Shown piece after piece: positions 44,411-54,155 of a stretch of DNA of 64,000 nt (position 1 is its first letter; the number at the start of each line of letters is the position of its first letter). The notes under the pieces were generated by a model that was given only the letters and a program-made list of their open reading frames with translations, was not told where the DNA came from and ran no database searches. The translations under genes and the position numbers were made by a program. The stretch is taken from assembly GCA_047971685.1 (NCBI GenBank), contig JBKDZW010000057.1, positions 1-64,000 on the forward strand. Reading direction: 5' to 3'. The stretch comes from JAJXWB01 sp047971685 (GTDB lineage Bacteria > Pseudomonadota > Alphaproteobacteria > Rhizobiales > Beijerinckiaceae).

Positions 44411-45595
44411 ATGGATGCCACCGCGCTTCCGCCAGTCGACGACCAGATCTCGCTTACCGAACTGACCGCCGATCCCTATCCGATCTATCGCCGAGTGCGG
44501 CGCGAGGCGCCGGTCGTGCGCGTCAAATCGGTGGGGCGCACGTTTTTGACCAAGGCCGCCCACACAAAATACGTGAAGGAGAACGCCGCGATCTTCAGTT
44601 CGGACGATCCGGAGACGCCGATGAAACGCGCCTTTCAGGCGCATACGCTGATGCGCAAGGATCACGACGAGCACCGGGCGGAGCGCATGGCGATGCTGCC
44701 CGCGCTCATGCCCAAGTCGATCGAGGCCGAATGGGCGCCGCTCTACGCCAGGCTGGTCGGCGAATATCTCGACCGTATTCCGCGCGGCGAAATCGTCGAT
44801 CTTTTTCCGATGCTTGCCGGGCCATTGTCGGCGCGCATTCTGGCGCATGTGATGGGCATTCCCGACGCCAGCGACGAGGAGGTTCAGCGCTGGTCGCAGA
44901 TACTCATCGACGGCGCCGGCAATTTCGGCTGGACGCCCGGCCCGTTCGAGGCGAGCGATGAAGCCAATGTCGAAATGAACCGCTGCATCGGCGCCAATAT
45001 GGAGCGGGTGAAGGCTGCGCCCGACGCTTCGGCGCTGTCCGTCATGGTGAATGCGCGCAACCCGATTCCCGAAAGCCAGATCGTCGCCAACATGAAAATC
45101 GCCATCGGCGGCGGCGTCAACGAGCCGCGCGACGGCATGCTGACGATCATCTACGGGCTTTTGACCAATCCCGACCAGCTCGAAGCCGTTCGCGCGCAGG
45201 AAAAATGGGGCGATGCATTCGAGGAGGGCGTGCGCTGGGTGGCGCCGATCCAGGCCAGCTCGCGCGGCGTGATGGCGGATGTCGAGATCGGCGGCTCTTT
45301 CATTCCCAAGGGCGATATCGTCATGACGATCCAGGCTTCGGCAAACCGCGACGAGGACGTGTTCGAGGACGGCGAAAACTTCAATGCGCTGCGCGGGCCG
45401 ATGCATCATCAGGCCTTCGGCAATGGCCCGCATCATTGCGCGGGCGCAAATATCGCGCGGCGCACGGTGGGCGCCATTCTGCTGCCGATGCTGTTCGAGC
45501 GTTTTGCGAACATGAGCCTGCCCGACGCCTCGGCCGTGCAATGGCGCGGGTTCGGGTTCCGCGGCCCGCTCAACATGCCGGTGCTGATGCAATAG
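44411..45595 (+). CDS. Cytochrome P450 with an unusual I-helix motif
   Basis: 394 residues. The heme cysteine is C343 in FGNGPHHCAG; ExxR is E272-R275. The I-helix reads GGGVNEPRD (about 233-241), so the usual acid-alcohol pair (Asp/Glu-Thr) is Glu238-Pro239: the conserved Thr that helps activate oxygen is a proline. This could mean peroxide-dependent or specialised chemistry, or simply a branch of the family. ATG 44411 has GGAGG five bases upstream. Confidence 0.9.
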   Translation: MDATALPPVDDQISLTELTADPYPIYRRVRREAPVVRVKSVGRTFLTKAAHTKYVKENAAIFSSDDPETPMKRAFQAHTLMRKDHDEHRAERMAMLPALMPKSIEAEWAPLYARLVGEYLDRIPRGEIVDLFPMLAGPLSARILAHVMGIPDASDEEVQRWSQILIDGAGNFGWTPGPFEASDEANVEMNRCIGANMERVKAAPDASALSVMVNARNPIPESQIVANMKIAIGGGVNEPRDGMLTIIYGLLTNPDQLEAVRAQEKWGDAFEEGVRWVAPIQASSRGVMADVEIGGSFIPKGDIVMTIQASANRDEDVFEDGENFNALRGPMHHQAFGNGPHHCAGANIARRTVGAILLPMLFERFANMSLPDASAVQWRGFGFRGPLNMPVLMQ

Positions 45596-45604
45596 GCGCC
45601 GGTT

Positions 45605-46702
45605 TCAGCGCGGCGCGATCTCGAACCTGTGCGTGTCGCCCGATGCCGCCGCCGTCCATGTCAGGAAACGGTCATGGGCGGCCAGGCATCCGATCCATAA
45701 TTCGTTCCAGATGGCGAAGCTCTGGGGATGCAGCGGCGCAAGGCCGCGCATCAGCCGCCAGCCGTTCTGCGTGAAAACCTGCGCGCTGTCGGCGTCCGGC
45801 TGGCGCGCGAAATTTTCGTCGCCGGCCTGCGCCATCGCCTGGATGAATTCCGCAAAACCCTTCGCGCCCGGCTTTGTCTGGCCGAGCATGGCGCGGCATT
45901 CATCGAAGAAGTGCATGCCGACCAGGCGCGCCGCGCCGCCGACCAGCCATTGCGCGTCCTGCGGCCCGAACAGGTCGATTGCGCCGGGGATGAGCGAGCG
46001 CAGATATTCCATCGTGTAGTTGCGGGCGGCCTTGTCGAGACGCTCCTGCGGCCATGTCGCGCTGGCGAGTTTCGGCGCCTTTTCGGGATCGAACGGCGGC
46101 GCCTCCTCGCCGCGTGAAAAACGCAGGCGATCCTCGGGGGCGATGTCGTGATCGTATTCGATGTAATAGCCTTCGAGCCCGTCCTGCCCGTCCGGCGTCT
46201 GCTTGGTGCAGACAAAGCCCAGCCGCGGATTGCCGAGCGTGACGCCATTATGCGCATGCCAGCCGCGCAGCATGGCGCGCGACATGTCGCCGGTGACGCC
46301 GCAGATGGCGGTTCCCTCCCAGATCCAGCGCGGCGGCGCATAGCGCACCCAGGCCTTGCTGTCGCTTTCGGGCATGTATTCGACACGCACGCCGCCGATC
46401 TGGTTGGACAGATAATGATATTGCGCGCAGGCTACCGCGTGCGGCAGGCCGGCGAGCCCCAGCTTTTCCAGGCCCGGCAGGAAGGTGGCCAGATGCTGGC
46501 GGCGGAAGATGTGGAACAGAAGCTCGGAGGCCGCGTCCGACCCGCGCCGCGAGGCGACGCGCAGGAGCGCGCCCGTCAGAAAAGCATGATAAAGCCGCGA
46601 GAGGGCGCGCCAGCCCGCCTGCATCTCCTGTCGCGCCGTTTCCTGTCGCGCCGTTTCTTGCTGCGTCATTTCTTGCTGTGTCGCTTCTTGCATCTTTTGC
46701 AT
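45605..46702 (-). CDS. Hypothetical protein with an N-terminal repeat
   Basis: 366 residues, not recognised. The first about 25 residues consist of a degenerate five-residue repeat (QQEMT, QQETA, RQETA, RQEMQ) coded by a 15-base tandem DNA repeat. The rest is soluble and alpha/beta; WIWEGTAICGVTGDMSRAMLRG and QDAQWLVGGAARLVGMHFFDECRAM stand out. It ends convergent to the P450 gene and starts divergent from a CoA transferase, so may serve in the same local metabolism. Confidence 0.65.
   Translation of the reverse strand: MQKMQEATQQEMTQQETARQETARQEMQAGWRALSRLYHAFLTGALLRVASRRGSDAASELLFHIFRRQHLATFLPGLEKLGLAGLPHAVACAQYHYLSNQIGGVRVEYMPESDSKAWVRYAPPRWIWEGTAICGVTGDMSRAMLRGWHAHNGVTLGNPRLGFVCTKQTPDGQDGLEGYYIEYDHDIAPEDRLRFSRGEEAPPFDPEKAPKLASATWPQERLDKAARNYTMEYLRSLIPGAIDLFGPQDAQWLVGGAARLVGMHFFDECRAMLGQTKPGAKGFAEFIQAMAQAGDENFARQPDADSAQVFTQNGWRLMRGLAPLHPQSFAIWNELWIGCLAAHDRFLTWTAAASGDTHRFEIAPR
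46625..46690 (-). repeat. 15-bp coding tandem repeat
   Basis: Four to five copies of a 15-base unit (for example TCGCGCCGTTTCCTG on the plus strand) in frame with the hypothetical gene; each codes for a five-residue unit such as RQETA. Such arrays change copy number easily. Confidence 0.75.
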
Positions 46703-46785
46703 GTCCGCCCGTTCTTTTCGCCGGCTGTTCTCCCGGCGCGCGCAGGATAGACTGTTGTGACAGCGATACAAATCAGGATGGAAAC

Positions 46786-47970
46786 GTGAGCGGGATATTG
46801 GAAGGCATTCGCGTGCTCGATTTCGGGCGCTATATCGCAGGGCCCTATTGCGCGACGCTGCTCGCGGAATTCGGCGCGGACGTGATCCGCGTCGAGCGGC
46901 GCAAAGGCAGCGAGGATCGCTACGTCACGCCGGTCGGCGAGGACGGCGCGGGCGCGCTGTTCTTGCAGGTCAACCGCAACAAGAAGAGCGTGACGCTCGA
47001 TCCGATGAAGCCCGAGGGGCAGGAGATTCTCAGGAAGCTGGTGGCGAGCGCCGATGTCGTCGTCGCCAATCTGCCGGCGCAGACGCTCGAAACGATGGGG
47101 CTCGATTACGCCTCGCTGTGCGCCGTGAAGCCCGACATCATCCTCACCACCGCCAACGCCTTTGGCGATACCGGGCCATGGTCCGACCGCGTCGGTTTCG
47201 ACGGCGTGGGGCAGGTGATGTCGGGCGCGGTCTACATGACCGGCAAGGGCGAACCGCCTTTTCGCGCGGCGGTGAATTATGTCGACTTCGGCACGGCGCT
47301 GCATTGCGCCTTCGGCACGCTGGCCGCGCTGATGGAGCGCCAGAAGTCGGGCAAGGGGCAGATCGTGCAGGGCGCGCTGCTGGCCACCGCGCTGTCGTTC
47401 GCCAATGCGGCGATGATCGAGCAGGCGGTGATTTCGGCGGACCGCGTTCCTACCGGCAATCTCGGCCAGACAACGGCGCCTTCCGACATCTATCGCGCAA
47501 AAGACGGTTGGGTGCTCGTGCAGGTCACCGGGCAACCGCTGTTCGATCGCTGGGCGCAATTGATGGGCGAGGATCATTGGCTGAGCGATCCACGCTTTGC
47601 CGACGATCTCAAGCGCGGCGACAATGGCGCAATCATCAGCGAACGCATGGGTCGCTGGTGCGCGGAACGCACGGTGAAGGACGCCGTCGACACGCTGGCG
47701 CGCGCGAAAATTCCGGCGGCGCCGGTGCTCAGCCCGCAACAGGCGCTCGACCATCCGCATGTGCAAGCCGGCGGTTTTCTGCGCTATGTCGATTATCCGG
47801 GCCTGCCGCGTCCAGCTCCCGTTTCGCGCGTCGCGCTCAAACTTTCGCGCACGCCGGGTGAAATTTTCAGCCGGCCGCCAACGCTCGGAGAACATACGGA
47901 CGAGGTTCTGGGGTCGCTCGGCTACAGCGCCGGCGCCGTTCGCGAACTGCGTGAAAAAGGCGTGATCTGA
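46786..47970 (+). CDS. CaiB/BaiF-type (family III) CoA transferase
   Basis: 394 residues. Opening VSGILEGIRVLDFGRYIAGPYCATLLAEFGAD pattern and catalytic aspartate D167 in NYVDFGTAL mark the family. GTG 46786 is preceded by AGGA. The stop is immediately followed by the ATG of the cyclase gene, with no gap. Substrate unknown. Confidence 0.9.
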   Translation: MSGILEGIRVLDFGRYIAGPYCATLLAEFGADVIRVERRKGSEDRYVTPVGEDGAGALFLQVNRNKKSVTLDPMKPEGQEILRKLVASADVVVANLPAQTLETMGLDYASLCAVKPDIILTTANAFGDTGPWSDRVGFDGVGQVMSGAVYMTGKGEPPFRAAVNYVDFGTALHCAFGTLAALMERQKSGKGQIVQGALLATALSFANAAMIEQAVISADRVPTGNLGQTTAPSDIYRAKDGWVLVQVTGQPLFDRWAQLMGEDHWLSDPRFADDLKRGDNGAIISERMGRWCAERTVKDAVDTLARAKIPAAPVLSPQQALDHPHVQAGGFLRYVDYPGLPRPAPVSRVALKLSRTPGEIFSRPPTLGEHTDEVLGSLGYSAGAVRELREKGVI

Positions 47971-50169
47971 ATGGCGATGCGGTGGGCCTATGTCGCTGCA
48001 TTCGGCCTGCCGCTACTTGCGATGCTTGCTTTCGGCGCGCTGGCGCCGGGCGAACTCGAGGGCGTGCGCAACTTTTCCTTCGACACGTATCAGCGGATCA
48101 AGCCGCGCGTCTGGTCGCCGGATACGCCGGTCCGCATCGTCGATATCGACGACGATTCGCTTGCCCGCCTCGGGCAATGGCCATGGCCGCGCTCGCGTCT
48201 CGGCGCGCTGGTCAAAGCTGCGTCCGAACGCGGCGCGGCGACCATCGTCTTCGATATGGTTTTTTCCGAACCCGACCGCCTGAGCCCGGAATTTTTCATA
48301 CGCGATCTCGACGCAGCTACGCGCGTGCGCGCGCAGAACGCGCTGCAAGGCGTCGAAAGTCATGACGCGCTTTTTGCGCGCGAGATCGGCAAGGCGAATG
48401 TGACGCTTGGCGCGATCATGACCGGCAATGTCGCGTCCGCCGCCGATCCGCCGGTCAAGGCGGGCTTTGCCTATGCGGGCGACGATCCCACGCCCTGGCT
48501 TGCCGATTTTTCCGCCATGATCGCGCCGCTGCCGCAACTGGCGGGGCCCGCCGCCGGCGTCGGCGCGCTCAACTGGCTGCCGGGGCGCGACCTGGTCGTG
48601 CGCGCGGCGCCGTTGATCGTGCGCTCGGGCGCAACGCTCGTGCCGTCGCTGGCGCTCGAAGCGTTGCGGACGGCGCAGGGCGTCTCGACCATCGTCGTGC
48701 GTTCATCCAATGCGAGCGGGCAGACGGCGTTTGGCGCCGCGAGCGGGGTCAATGCGGTCAAGGTCGGCGAAGTCGTGCTGGCGACGGGGCCGCATGCCGA
48801 GCGGCGCATCTATTTCAGCCGCTCCGAGCGTGGCCGTTTCATTCCCGCGTGGAAGCTGCTTGCCGGCGAAATCGCGCGCGAAGAAATCGACGGGCGCATC
48901 ATGCTGGTCGGCTCGTCCGCCGCCGGCGTGCTCGACCAGCGCGCAACCCCGCTCGACGGCGTGGCGCCAGGCGTCGAAATTCACGCGCAGATCATCGAAC
49001 AGGCGCTTTCCGGCAGCGATCTCGTGCGGCCGGACTGGGCGCCGCCCGCCGAATTTCTGGCCGCGCTCGTTCTGGCGCTGGTCGCCTGTCTTGCGGCGGC
49101 GGTCGTGCGTCCCGTCGCCGGCGCCCTGATCGGCGTGGCGGCGGTTGCAGCCATGTTCGGCGCCGGCTGGCGCGCATTTGCCGCGCATGGCGTTCTGATC
49201 GACCCGCTCTTTCCGTCCGCCACGATTGCAATCGCCTATCTTGCGGGCCTCGTCGAATTGTTCCGCTACGAACGCAAGCAGAAGGCGCAAGTGAAAAACG
49301 CCTTCGGCCGGTTCGTTTCGCCCGCCGTGGTGGAGCGGCTTGCGCTTTCGCCGGAACGGTTGAAGCTTGGCGGAGAATCGCGCGCGCTGACCCTGATGTT
49401 CTGCGACATGCGCGATTATACGGGCCTTGTCGAAGGGCTGAACGGCGCCGACACGATCGCTTTCATGAACGATTATCTGACGCCGCTGACCGAGACGATT
49501 CTCGCGCACGGCGGCACGCTCGACAAATATATGGGCGATGCGATCATGGCCTTCTGGAATGCGCCGCTCGAGGATGCGCAACATGCGCGCAACGCCTGTG
49601 TGACGGCGCTGGCGATGCGGGATGCGCTGGCCGCCTTCAACCTTTCGCACAAGACGCAAGGCGGCGCGCAAAAGCAGGCGCGGTTCGGCATCGGCCTCAA
49701 TACCGGGGAATGCTCGGTCGGCAATATAGGATCGCTCAAGCGCTTCGATTATTCGGCGATCGGCGATCCCGTGAATGTCGCCTCGCGCCTCGAAAGTCTC
49801 ACCAAATTCTATGGCGTCGACATATTGGCGAGCGAGGAAACGCAGGCCCAGGCGCCCGATCTCGCCTGGCTGGAGGTCGATTGCGTGCGCGTGAAGGGAC
49901 GCGCCGCGCCCACGCGGATTTTCGCGCTCGCAGGCGATGCGGCGCATGCAAACGACGCCGTGTTCCAGGGTTTTCGCGCGCGTCAGGCCGTCATGCTCGA
50001 GGCATATCGCGCGCGCCGTTTTTCCGAGGCGGCGGCGCTGGCGGAAGATCTTGCCGGGGAGAATCCGGAACTGGCGGCGTTCTGTCGCGCCTTCGCGGCG
50101 TTTTCCCGGGAGGCTGCAAGCCTGCCCGCCGACGCATGGGGCCCGGTGCGCATTCTCGATATGAAATGA
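47971..50169 (+). CDS. CHASE2-domain adenylate cyclase
   Basis: 732 residues. An N-terminal membrane segment is followed by a CHASE2 sensor (about 35-340, periplasmic), about three membrane segments (355-430), and a class III nucleotide cyclase (about 475-650). Metal-binding aspartates are in FCDMRDYTG and the LDKYMGDAIMAFW stretch; the Lys before MGD suggests ATP specificity. YSAIGDPVNVASRLE completes the core. It would make cAMP in response to an external cue. It directly follows the CoA transferase, whose stop abuts its ATG. Confidence 0.9.
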   Translation: MAMRWAYVAAFGLPLLAMLAFGALAPGELEGVRNFSFDTYQRIKPRVWSPDTPVRIVDIDDDSLARLGQWPWPRSRLGALVKAASERGAATIVFDMVFSEPDRLSPEFFIRDLDAATRVRAQNALQGVESHDALFAREIGKANVTLGAIMTGNVASAADPPVKAGFAYAGDDPTPWLADFSAMIAPLPQLAGPAAGVGALNWLPGRDLVVRAAPLIVRSGATLVPSLALEALRTAQGVSTIVVRSSNASGQTAFGAASGVNAVKVGEVVLATGPHAERRIYFSRSERGRFIPAWKLLAGEIAREEIDGRIMLVGSSAAGVLDQRATPLDGVAPGVEIHAQIIEQALSGSDLVRPDWAPPAEFLAALVLALVACLAAAVVRPVAGALIGVAAVAAMFGAGWRAFAAHGVLIDPLFPSATIAIAYLAGLVELFRYERKQKAQVKNAFGRFVSPAVVERLALSPERLKLGGESRALTLMFCDMRDYTGLVEGLNGADTIAFMNDYLTPLTETILAHGGTLDKYMGDAIMAFWNAPLEDAQHARNACVTALAMRDALAAFNLSHKTQGGAQKQARFGIGLNTGECSVGNIGSLKRFDYSAIGDPVNVASRLESLTKFYGVDILASEETQAQAPDLAWLEVDCVRVKGRAAPTRIFALAGDAAHANDAVFQGFRARQAVMLEAYRARRFSEAAALAEDLAGENPELAAFCRAFAAFSREAASLPADAWGPVRILDMK

Positions 50170-50245
50170 CGGCGCCGTTGCTTGCGCTGCGAATGCGCGT
50201 ATTTGCGCCGTTCATGCGGGCGCTTGTGCGGTTCTTGCAAGAAAA

Positions 50246-50320
50246 TGGTGCCGGCGGAGAGGATCGAACTCCCGACCTTCGGTTTACAAAACCGCTGCAC
50301 TACCGCTGTGCTACGCCGGC
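50246..50320 (-). tRNA. tRNA-Thr (anticodon TGT)
   Basis: 75 nucleotides with a 7-bp acceptor stem (GCCGGCG/CGCCGGC), a GCAC-GTGC D stem and encoded CCA (50246-50248). The anticodon TGT lies at 50286-50288 on the minus strand within the loop TTTGTAA. One mismatch (G.A) is seen at the base of the anticodon stem. Confidence 0.93.
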
Positions 50321-50375
50321 GAATGAGGCCCGTTGATCCTTTATTTCGCGTATAAAATCAAGGCAGCCTTCCGCC

Positions 50376-52058
50376 TCAGCCTGGCCTGTCGTCGCCTGCG
50401 TAGATGTCGCGGTTTTTCGTCTCGGGCACGAAGACCATGCCGATGATGACGGTTACGAGGGCGATTACGATCGGGTACCAGAGCCCGTAATAGATGTCGC
50501 CGGTCTGGGCGACCATGGCGAAGGAGATCGCCGGCAGGAGGCCGCCGAACCAGCCGTTGCCGATGTGATAGGGCAGCGATACCGAGGTGTAGCGGATGCG
50601 GGTCGGAAAGAGTTCGACCAGCGCCGCCGCCAGCGGCCCGTAGACCATGGTCACGAACAGGACCAGCAGGAACAGCAGGGCGACGATGCCGCCGGTCTGT
50701 GCTCGGAAAATGTCGAGCGGGCCGGTCATTTTCACGATGCCGGGGTTGTTTGCGGCGGGATAGCCTGCTGTCTCCAGCGCTGCGCGGATCGTCTTGCCGG
50801 TTTGTGCGGGGCGCGTGGCGTCATAGACGATGTCTACGCCATTCACGCGCACGATTGTCGTGGTCGCGCCGGGCGCGGGGTCGACCGTATAGCGTACGGA
50901 AGACTGCGCCAGCGTCTCGCGCGCGCGATCGCAGGCGGAAGAAAACTGGCGCGTGCCAAGCGGGTTGAACAGCGAGCCGCATTGCGCGGGATTGGCGATA
51001 ACGGTGACCTTTACGGTCTCGATCGCCTTGTTGAGCGCGGGATTGGCGAGGCCTGAGATCTGCTTGAAGGTCGGAATATAGGCAAGAGCTGCGATCAGGC
51101 AGCCGGCCAGAATGATCGGCTTGCGGCCGATGCGGTCGGACAGCCAGCCGAAGAAGACGAAGAAGATCGCGCCGAAGACGAGCGCCCAGGCCAGAAGCAG
51201 GGTGGAGGTGTAGCCGTCGACCCGCAACGTCGTTTGCAGGAAGAACAGCGTATAGAACTGGCCGGTGTACAGAACGACCGCCTGTCCCGCTATGAGGCCG
51301 AAAAGAGCGAGCAGGGCGATCTTGGCGTTGTTCCAGCGGCCGAAGGCTTCCGTCAACGGCGCGCGCGAACCGGCGCCGCGCGCCTGCATGCGCTTGAAGG
51401 CCGGCGTTTCCGCGAGCCTGAGGCGGATCCACAGCGACAGGGTCAGGAGAACGAAGGAAACGAAGAACGGAAACCGCCAGGCGTATTCGGCGAAATTCCG
51501 CTCGCCGACGATGGAGCGCGTGGCGAGGATGACCAGAAGCGACAGCAGAAGGCCGAGCGTTGCGGTCGTTTGCAGCCAGGAAGTGTAATAGCCGCGCCGT
51601 CCGTTTGGCGCATATTCGGCGATATAGGTGGCGGCGCCGCCATATTCGCCGCCAAGCGCCAGGCCTTGCAGCATGCGCAGGACCAGCAGCAGGATGGGCG
51701 CCGCCACGCCGATGACGCGCGAGCCCGGCAGCAGGCCGACCAGAAAGGTCGAGAGCGCCATGATCATGATGGCGATGAGGAATGTATATTTGCGCCCCAC
51801 GAGATCGCCGATGCGGCCGAACACGACCGCGCCGAGCGGGCGCACGACAAAGCCGGCCGCAAAGGCCAGAAGCGCAAAAAATTCGCGGGTGGTGCGGGGG
51901 AATTGATCGAAGAACTGGTCGGCGATGATCGTGGCGAGCGCGCCGTAGAGATAGAAATCGTACCATTCAAAGACCGTGCCGAGCGAGGCGGCGACGACGA
52001 CGCGCTTTTCGACAGCCGTCATGCCCTGGGATTGGGCGGGCGCGCTCGATCCGGTCAT
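50376..52058 (-). CDS. MFS transporter (metabolite:H+ symporter type) with large periplasmic loop insert
   Basis: About 560 residues, 100 more than common MHS-type carriers. The N-terminal FEWYDFYLYG motif, GRIGDLVGRKYTF and DRIGRKPII motifs mark the family of ProP-like proton symporters. An insert of roughly 120 residues between membrane segments 9 and 10 contains two cysteines (AQCGSLFNPLG and SSACDRARETL). Start ATG 52058 was chosen because it matches the paralog; other Met codons lie upstream. Substrate unknown; an organic acid is likely. Confidence 0.88.
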   Translation of the reverse strand: MTGSSAPAQSQGMTAVEKRVVVAASLGTVFEWYDFYLYGALATIIADQFFDQFPRTTREFFALLAFAAGFVVRPLGAVVFGRIGDLVGRKYTFLIAIMIMALSTFLVGLLPGSRVIGVAAPILLLVLRMLQGLALGGEYGGAATYIAEYAPNGRRGYYTSWLQTTATLGLLLSLLVILATRSIVGERNFAEYAWRFPFFVSFVLLTLSLWIRLRLAETPAFKRMQARGAGSRAPLTEAFGRWNNAKIALLALFGLIAGQAVVLYTGQFYTLFFLQTTLRVDGYTSTLLLAWALVFGAIFFVFFGWLSDRIGRKPIILAGCLIAALAYIPTFKQISGLANPALNKAIETVKVTVIANPAQCGSLFNPLGTRQFSSACDRARETLAQSSVRYTVDPAPGATTTIVRVNGVDIVYDATRPAQTGKTIRAALETAGYPAANNPGIVKMTGPLDIFRAQTGGIVALLFLLVLFVTMVYGPLAAALVELFPTRIRYTSVSLPYHIGNGWFGGLLPAISFAMVAQTGDIYYGLWYPIVIALVTVIIGMVFVPETKNRDIYAGDDRPG

Positions 52059-52473
52059 CGCAATACCTTTCATCCGCTCCATCCCCCGCGCCGTGTTTTC
52101 GCGTCGTATTCTTGCGCCATATCCTTCGCGCCATATCCTTCGCGCCACGTCCTTGCATCATGCAGGCCCGGGCCTCGACAATAATGGCGCGCGCACTCAA
52201 ATCTAAACGGCCCGACGCCGCGCGCGGGCCGCGTGGCTCCAGGCCGGTTCGGACGCCTTGCAAGCCGCATTGCAACCAAGCCGCATTGCAACAATGTGGG
52301 CGCGCCAACCTAGCATATGTCAAGATGGCGCCGGCGCGCGGCTCTTACGCCATAAGACGGCAAGCGTCATGGGGCCGTATGGCGCCTGTGCGGAAATGTC
52401 GCTGGACGAAAAAGGCCCCGCGATTTCTCGCGGGGCCCGATTGCGATTGGCGAATGCCGCCGGAGGCGGGCGC
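52059..52473. other. Spacer between the two MFS genes
   Basis: About 415 bases. It contains the terminator of the frameshifted MFS gene (52408-52436) and upstream sequence of the intact gene, with several ATG codons in a GC-rich stretch (52080-52160) and ATATCCTTCGCGCC duplicated at about 52128-52141 and 52134-52147. I see no further gene. Confidence 0.5.
52408..52436 (-). terminator. Intrinsic terminator of the second MFS gene
   Basis: On the minus strand, GGCCCCGCGA pairs with TCGCGGGGCC (plus positions 52413-52422 and 52427-52436) around a 4-base loop, followed by five T (plus A at 52408-52412). It is placed just after the stop at 52474. Confidence 0.9.
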
Positions 52474-54155
52474 TCAGTGGCGCACGTCGTCGGCGTAGAT
52501 GTCGCGGTCCTTGGTCTCCGGAATGAAGATCATGCCGATCACGAAGGTCATGACGGCGAAGACAATCGGGTACCAGAGCCCGAAATAGATATCGCCGGTT
52601 TGCGCCACCATCGCGAAGGCCGTGGCGGGCAGCAGTCCGCCAAACCAGCCGTTGCCGATGTGATAAGGCAGCGACATCGAGGTGTAGCGGATACGGGTCG
52701 GGAAGAGTTCGACCAGCGCCGCCGCCATCGGGCCGTAGACCATCGTGACGTAGATCACGAGGATGAACAGCATGCCGATGATGCCTGCGGTCTGGGCGCG
52801 GAAAATATCGAAGGGGTTCGACATTTTCACGATGCCGGTCTCGCCGGGCTTGGGATAGCCGGCGGCCTGCAACGCGCCGGTCAGCGCCTTGGAGGAGTCG
52901 GCGAACTTCGTCGCGTCGAACGGCACGCCGGTGTCGTTGACCTTGACGGTCACGCCGGCGGCGGCCGGATCGAGCTGCGTCTGGTACTTGACCGACGACT
53001 GCGCCAGGAAGGCGCGGGCGCGGTCGCAGGACGTCGTGAAGACGCGCGTGCCGACCGGATTGAAGAGGTCGCCGCATTCATTCGGATTGGAGACGACCGT
53101 CACCTTCACGGTCTCGATCGCCTTCTCGAGCGCCGGGTTCGCCAGCGTCGTGATCTGCTTGAAGATCGGGAAGAAGGTCAGCGCCGCGATCAGGCAGCCC
53201 GCCAGAATGATCGGCTTGCGGCCGATCTTGTCGGAGAGCCAGCCGAATACGACGAAGAAGATCGTGCCGAACGCCAGCGACCATGCAATCAGCAGGTTGG
53301 AGGTGTAGCCGTCGACCTTCAGGATCGATTGCAGGAAGAACAGGGCGTAGAATTGTCCCGTGTACCAGACGACGCCCTGACCGGCGACAAGGCCGAGCAG
53401 CGCGAGCAGCGCGATCTTGGCGTTGCTCCACTTGCCGAAGGATTCGGTCAGCGGCGCCTTGGACTGGGTGCCTTCCTCCTTCATGCGCTGGAAGGCCGGC
53501 GATTCGTTGAGTTGCAGACGAATCCACACGGAATGCCGAGCAAGGCCACCGACAGGATGAAGGGAACGCGCCAGCCCCAGTCGGCGAATTCCTTCTCGCC
53601 GATGATCGTGCGGGTGAAAAGAATGATCAGCAGCGACATGAACAGGCCGAGCGTGGCCGTGGTCTGGATCCACGAGGTGTAGAAACCGCGACGGCCTTGG
53701 GGCGCATGTTCTGCGACATAGGTCGCAGCCCCGCCGTACTCGCCGCCGAGCGCAAGGCCCTGCAACAGGCGCAGCGCGATCAGGATGATCGGAGCGGCGA
53801 TGCCGATGGTGTTGGAGGAGGGCAGGAGGCCGACGATGAAGGTCGACAGACCCATGATCATGATGGTGACGAGGAAGGTGTATTTACGGCCGACGAGATC
53901 GCCGACGCGGCCGAACACCAGCGCGCCGAAGGGGCGAACCAGGAAGCCGGCGGCAAAGGCGAGCAGCGCGAAAATATTCTGCGTGGCGGTCGGAAACTGG
54001 CTGAAGAACTGCTTGCCGATAATGGCTGCAAGAGAGCCGTAAAGGTAGAAGTCGTACCACTCAAAAACCGTGCCGAGAGAGGAAGCGAAAATCACCTTCC
54101 TCTCTTCCGGCGTCATTGGACGGACCTTGTCCGCCGCCGTAGTTGCCATTGCCAT
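52474..54155 (-). pseudogene. MFS transporter, paralog of the neighbour, broken by a one-base deletion
   Basis: The same family as the gene at 50376, similar all along including the cysteine-bearing insert (NECGDLFNPVG, TTSCDRARAFLAQ). The 5' part reads in one frame to LLGIPC, the rest in another from SVWIRLQLNE. Inserting one base at 53531/53532 restores GISVWIRLQL, matching the paralog's TLSLWIRLRL; the restored length would be 560 residues. No other lesion is visible, so it is a recent mutation or a sequencing error. It retains a terminator and start region. Confidence 0.88.

Noticed and set aside
53481..54155. Two separate MFS genes at 52474-53673 and 53481-54155
   Set aside because: They are the two halves of one gene split by a frameshift; the joined product matches the neighbouring paralog.
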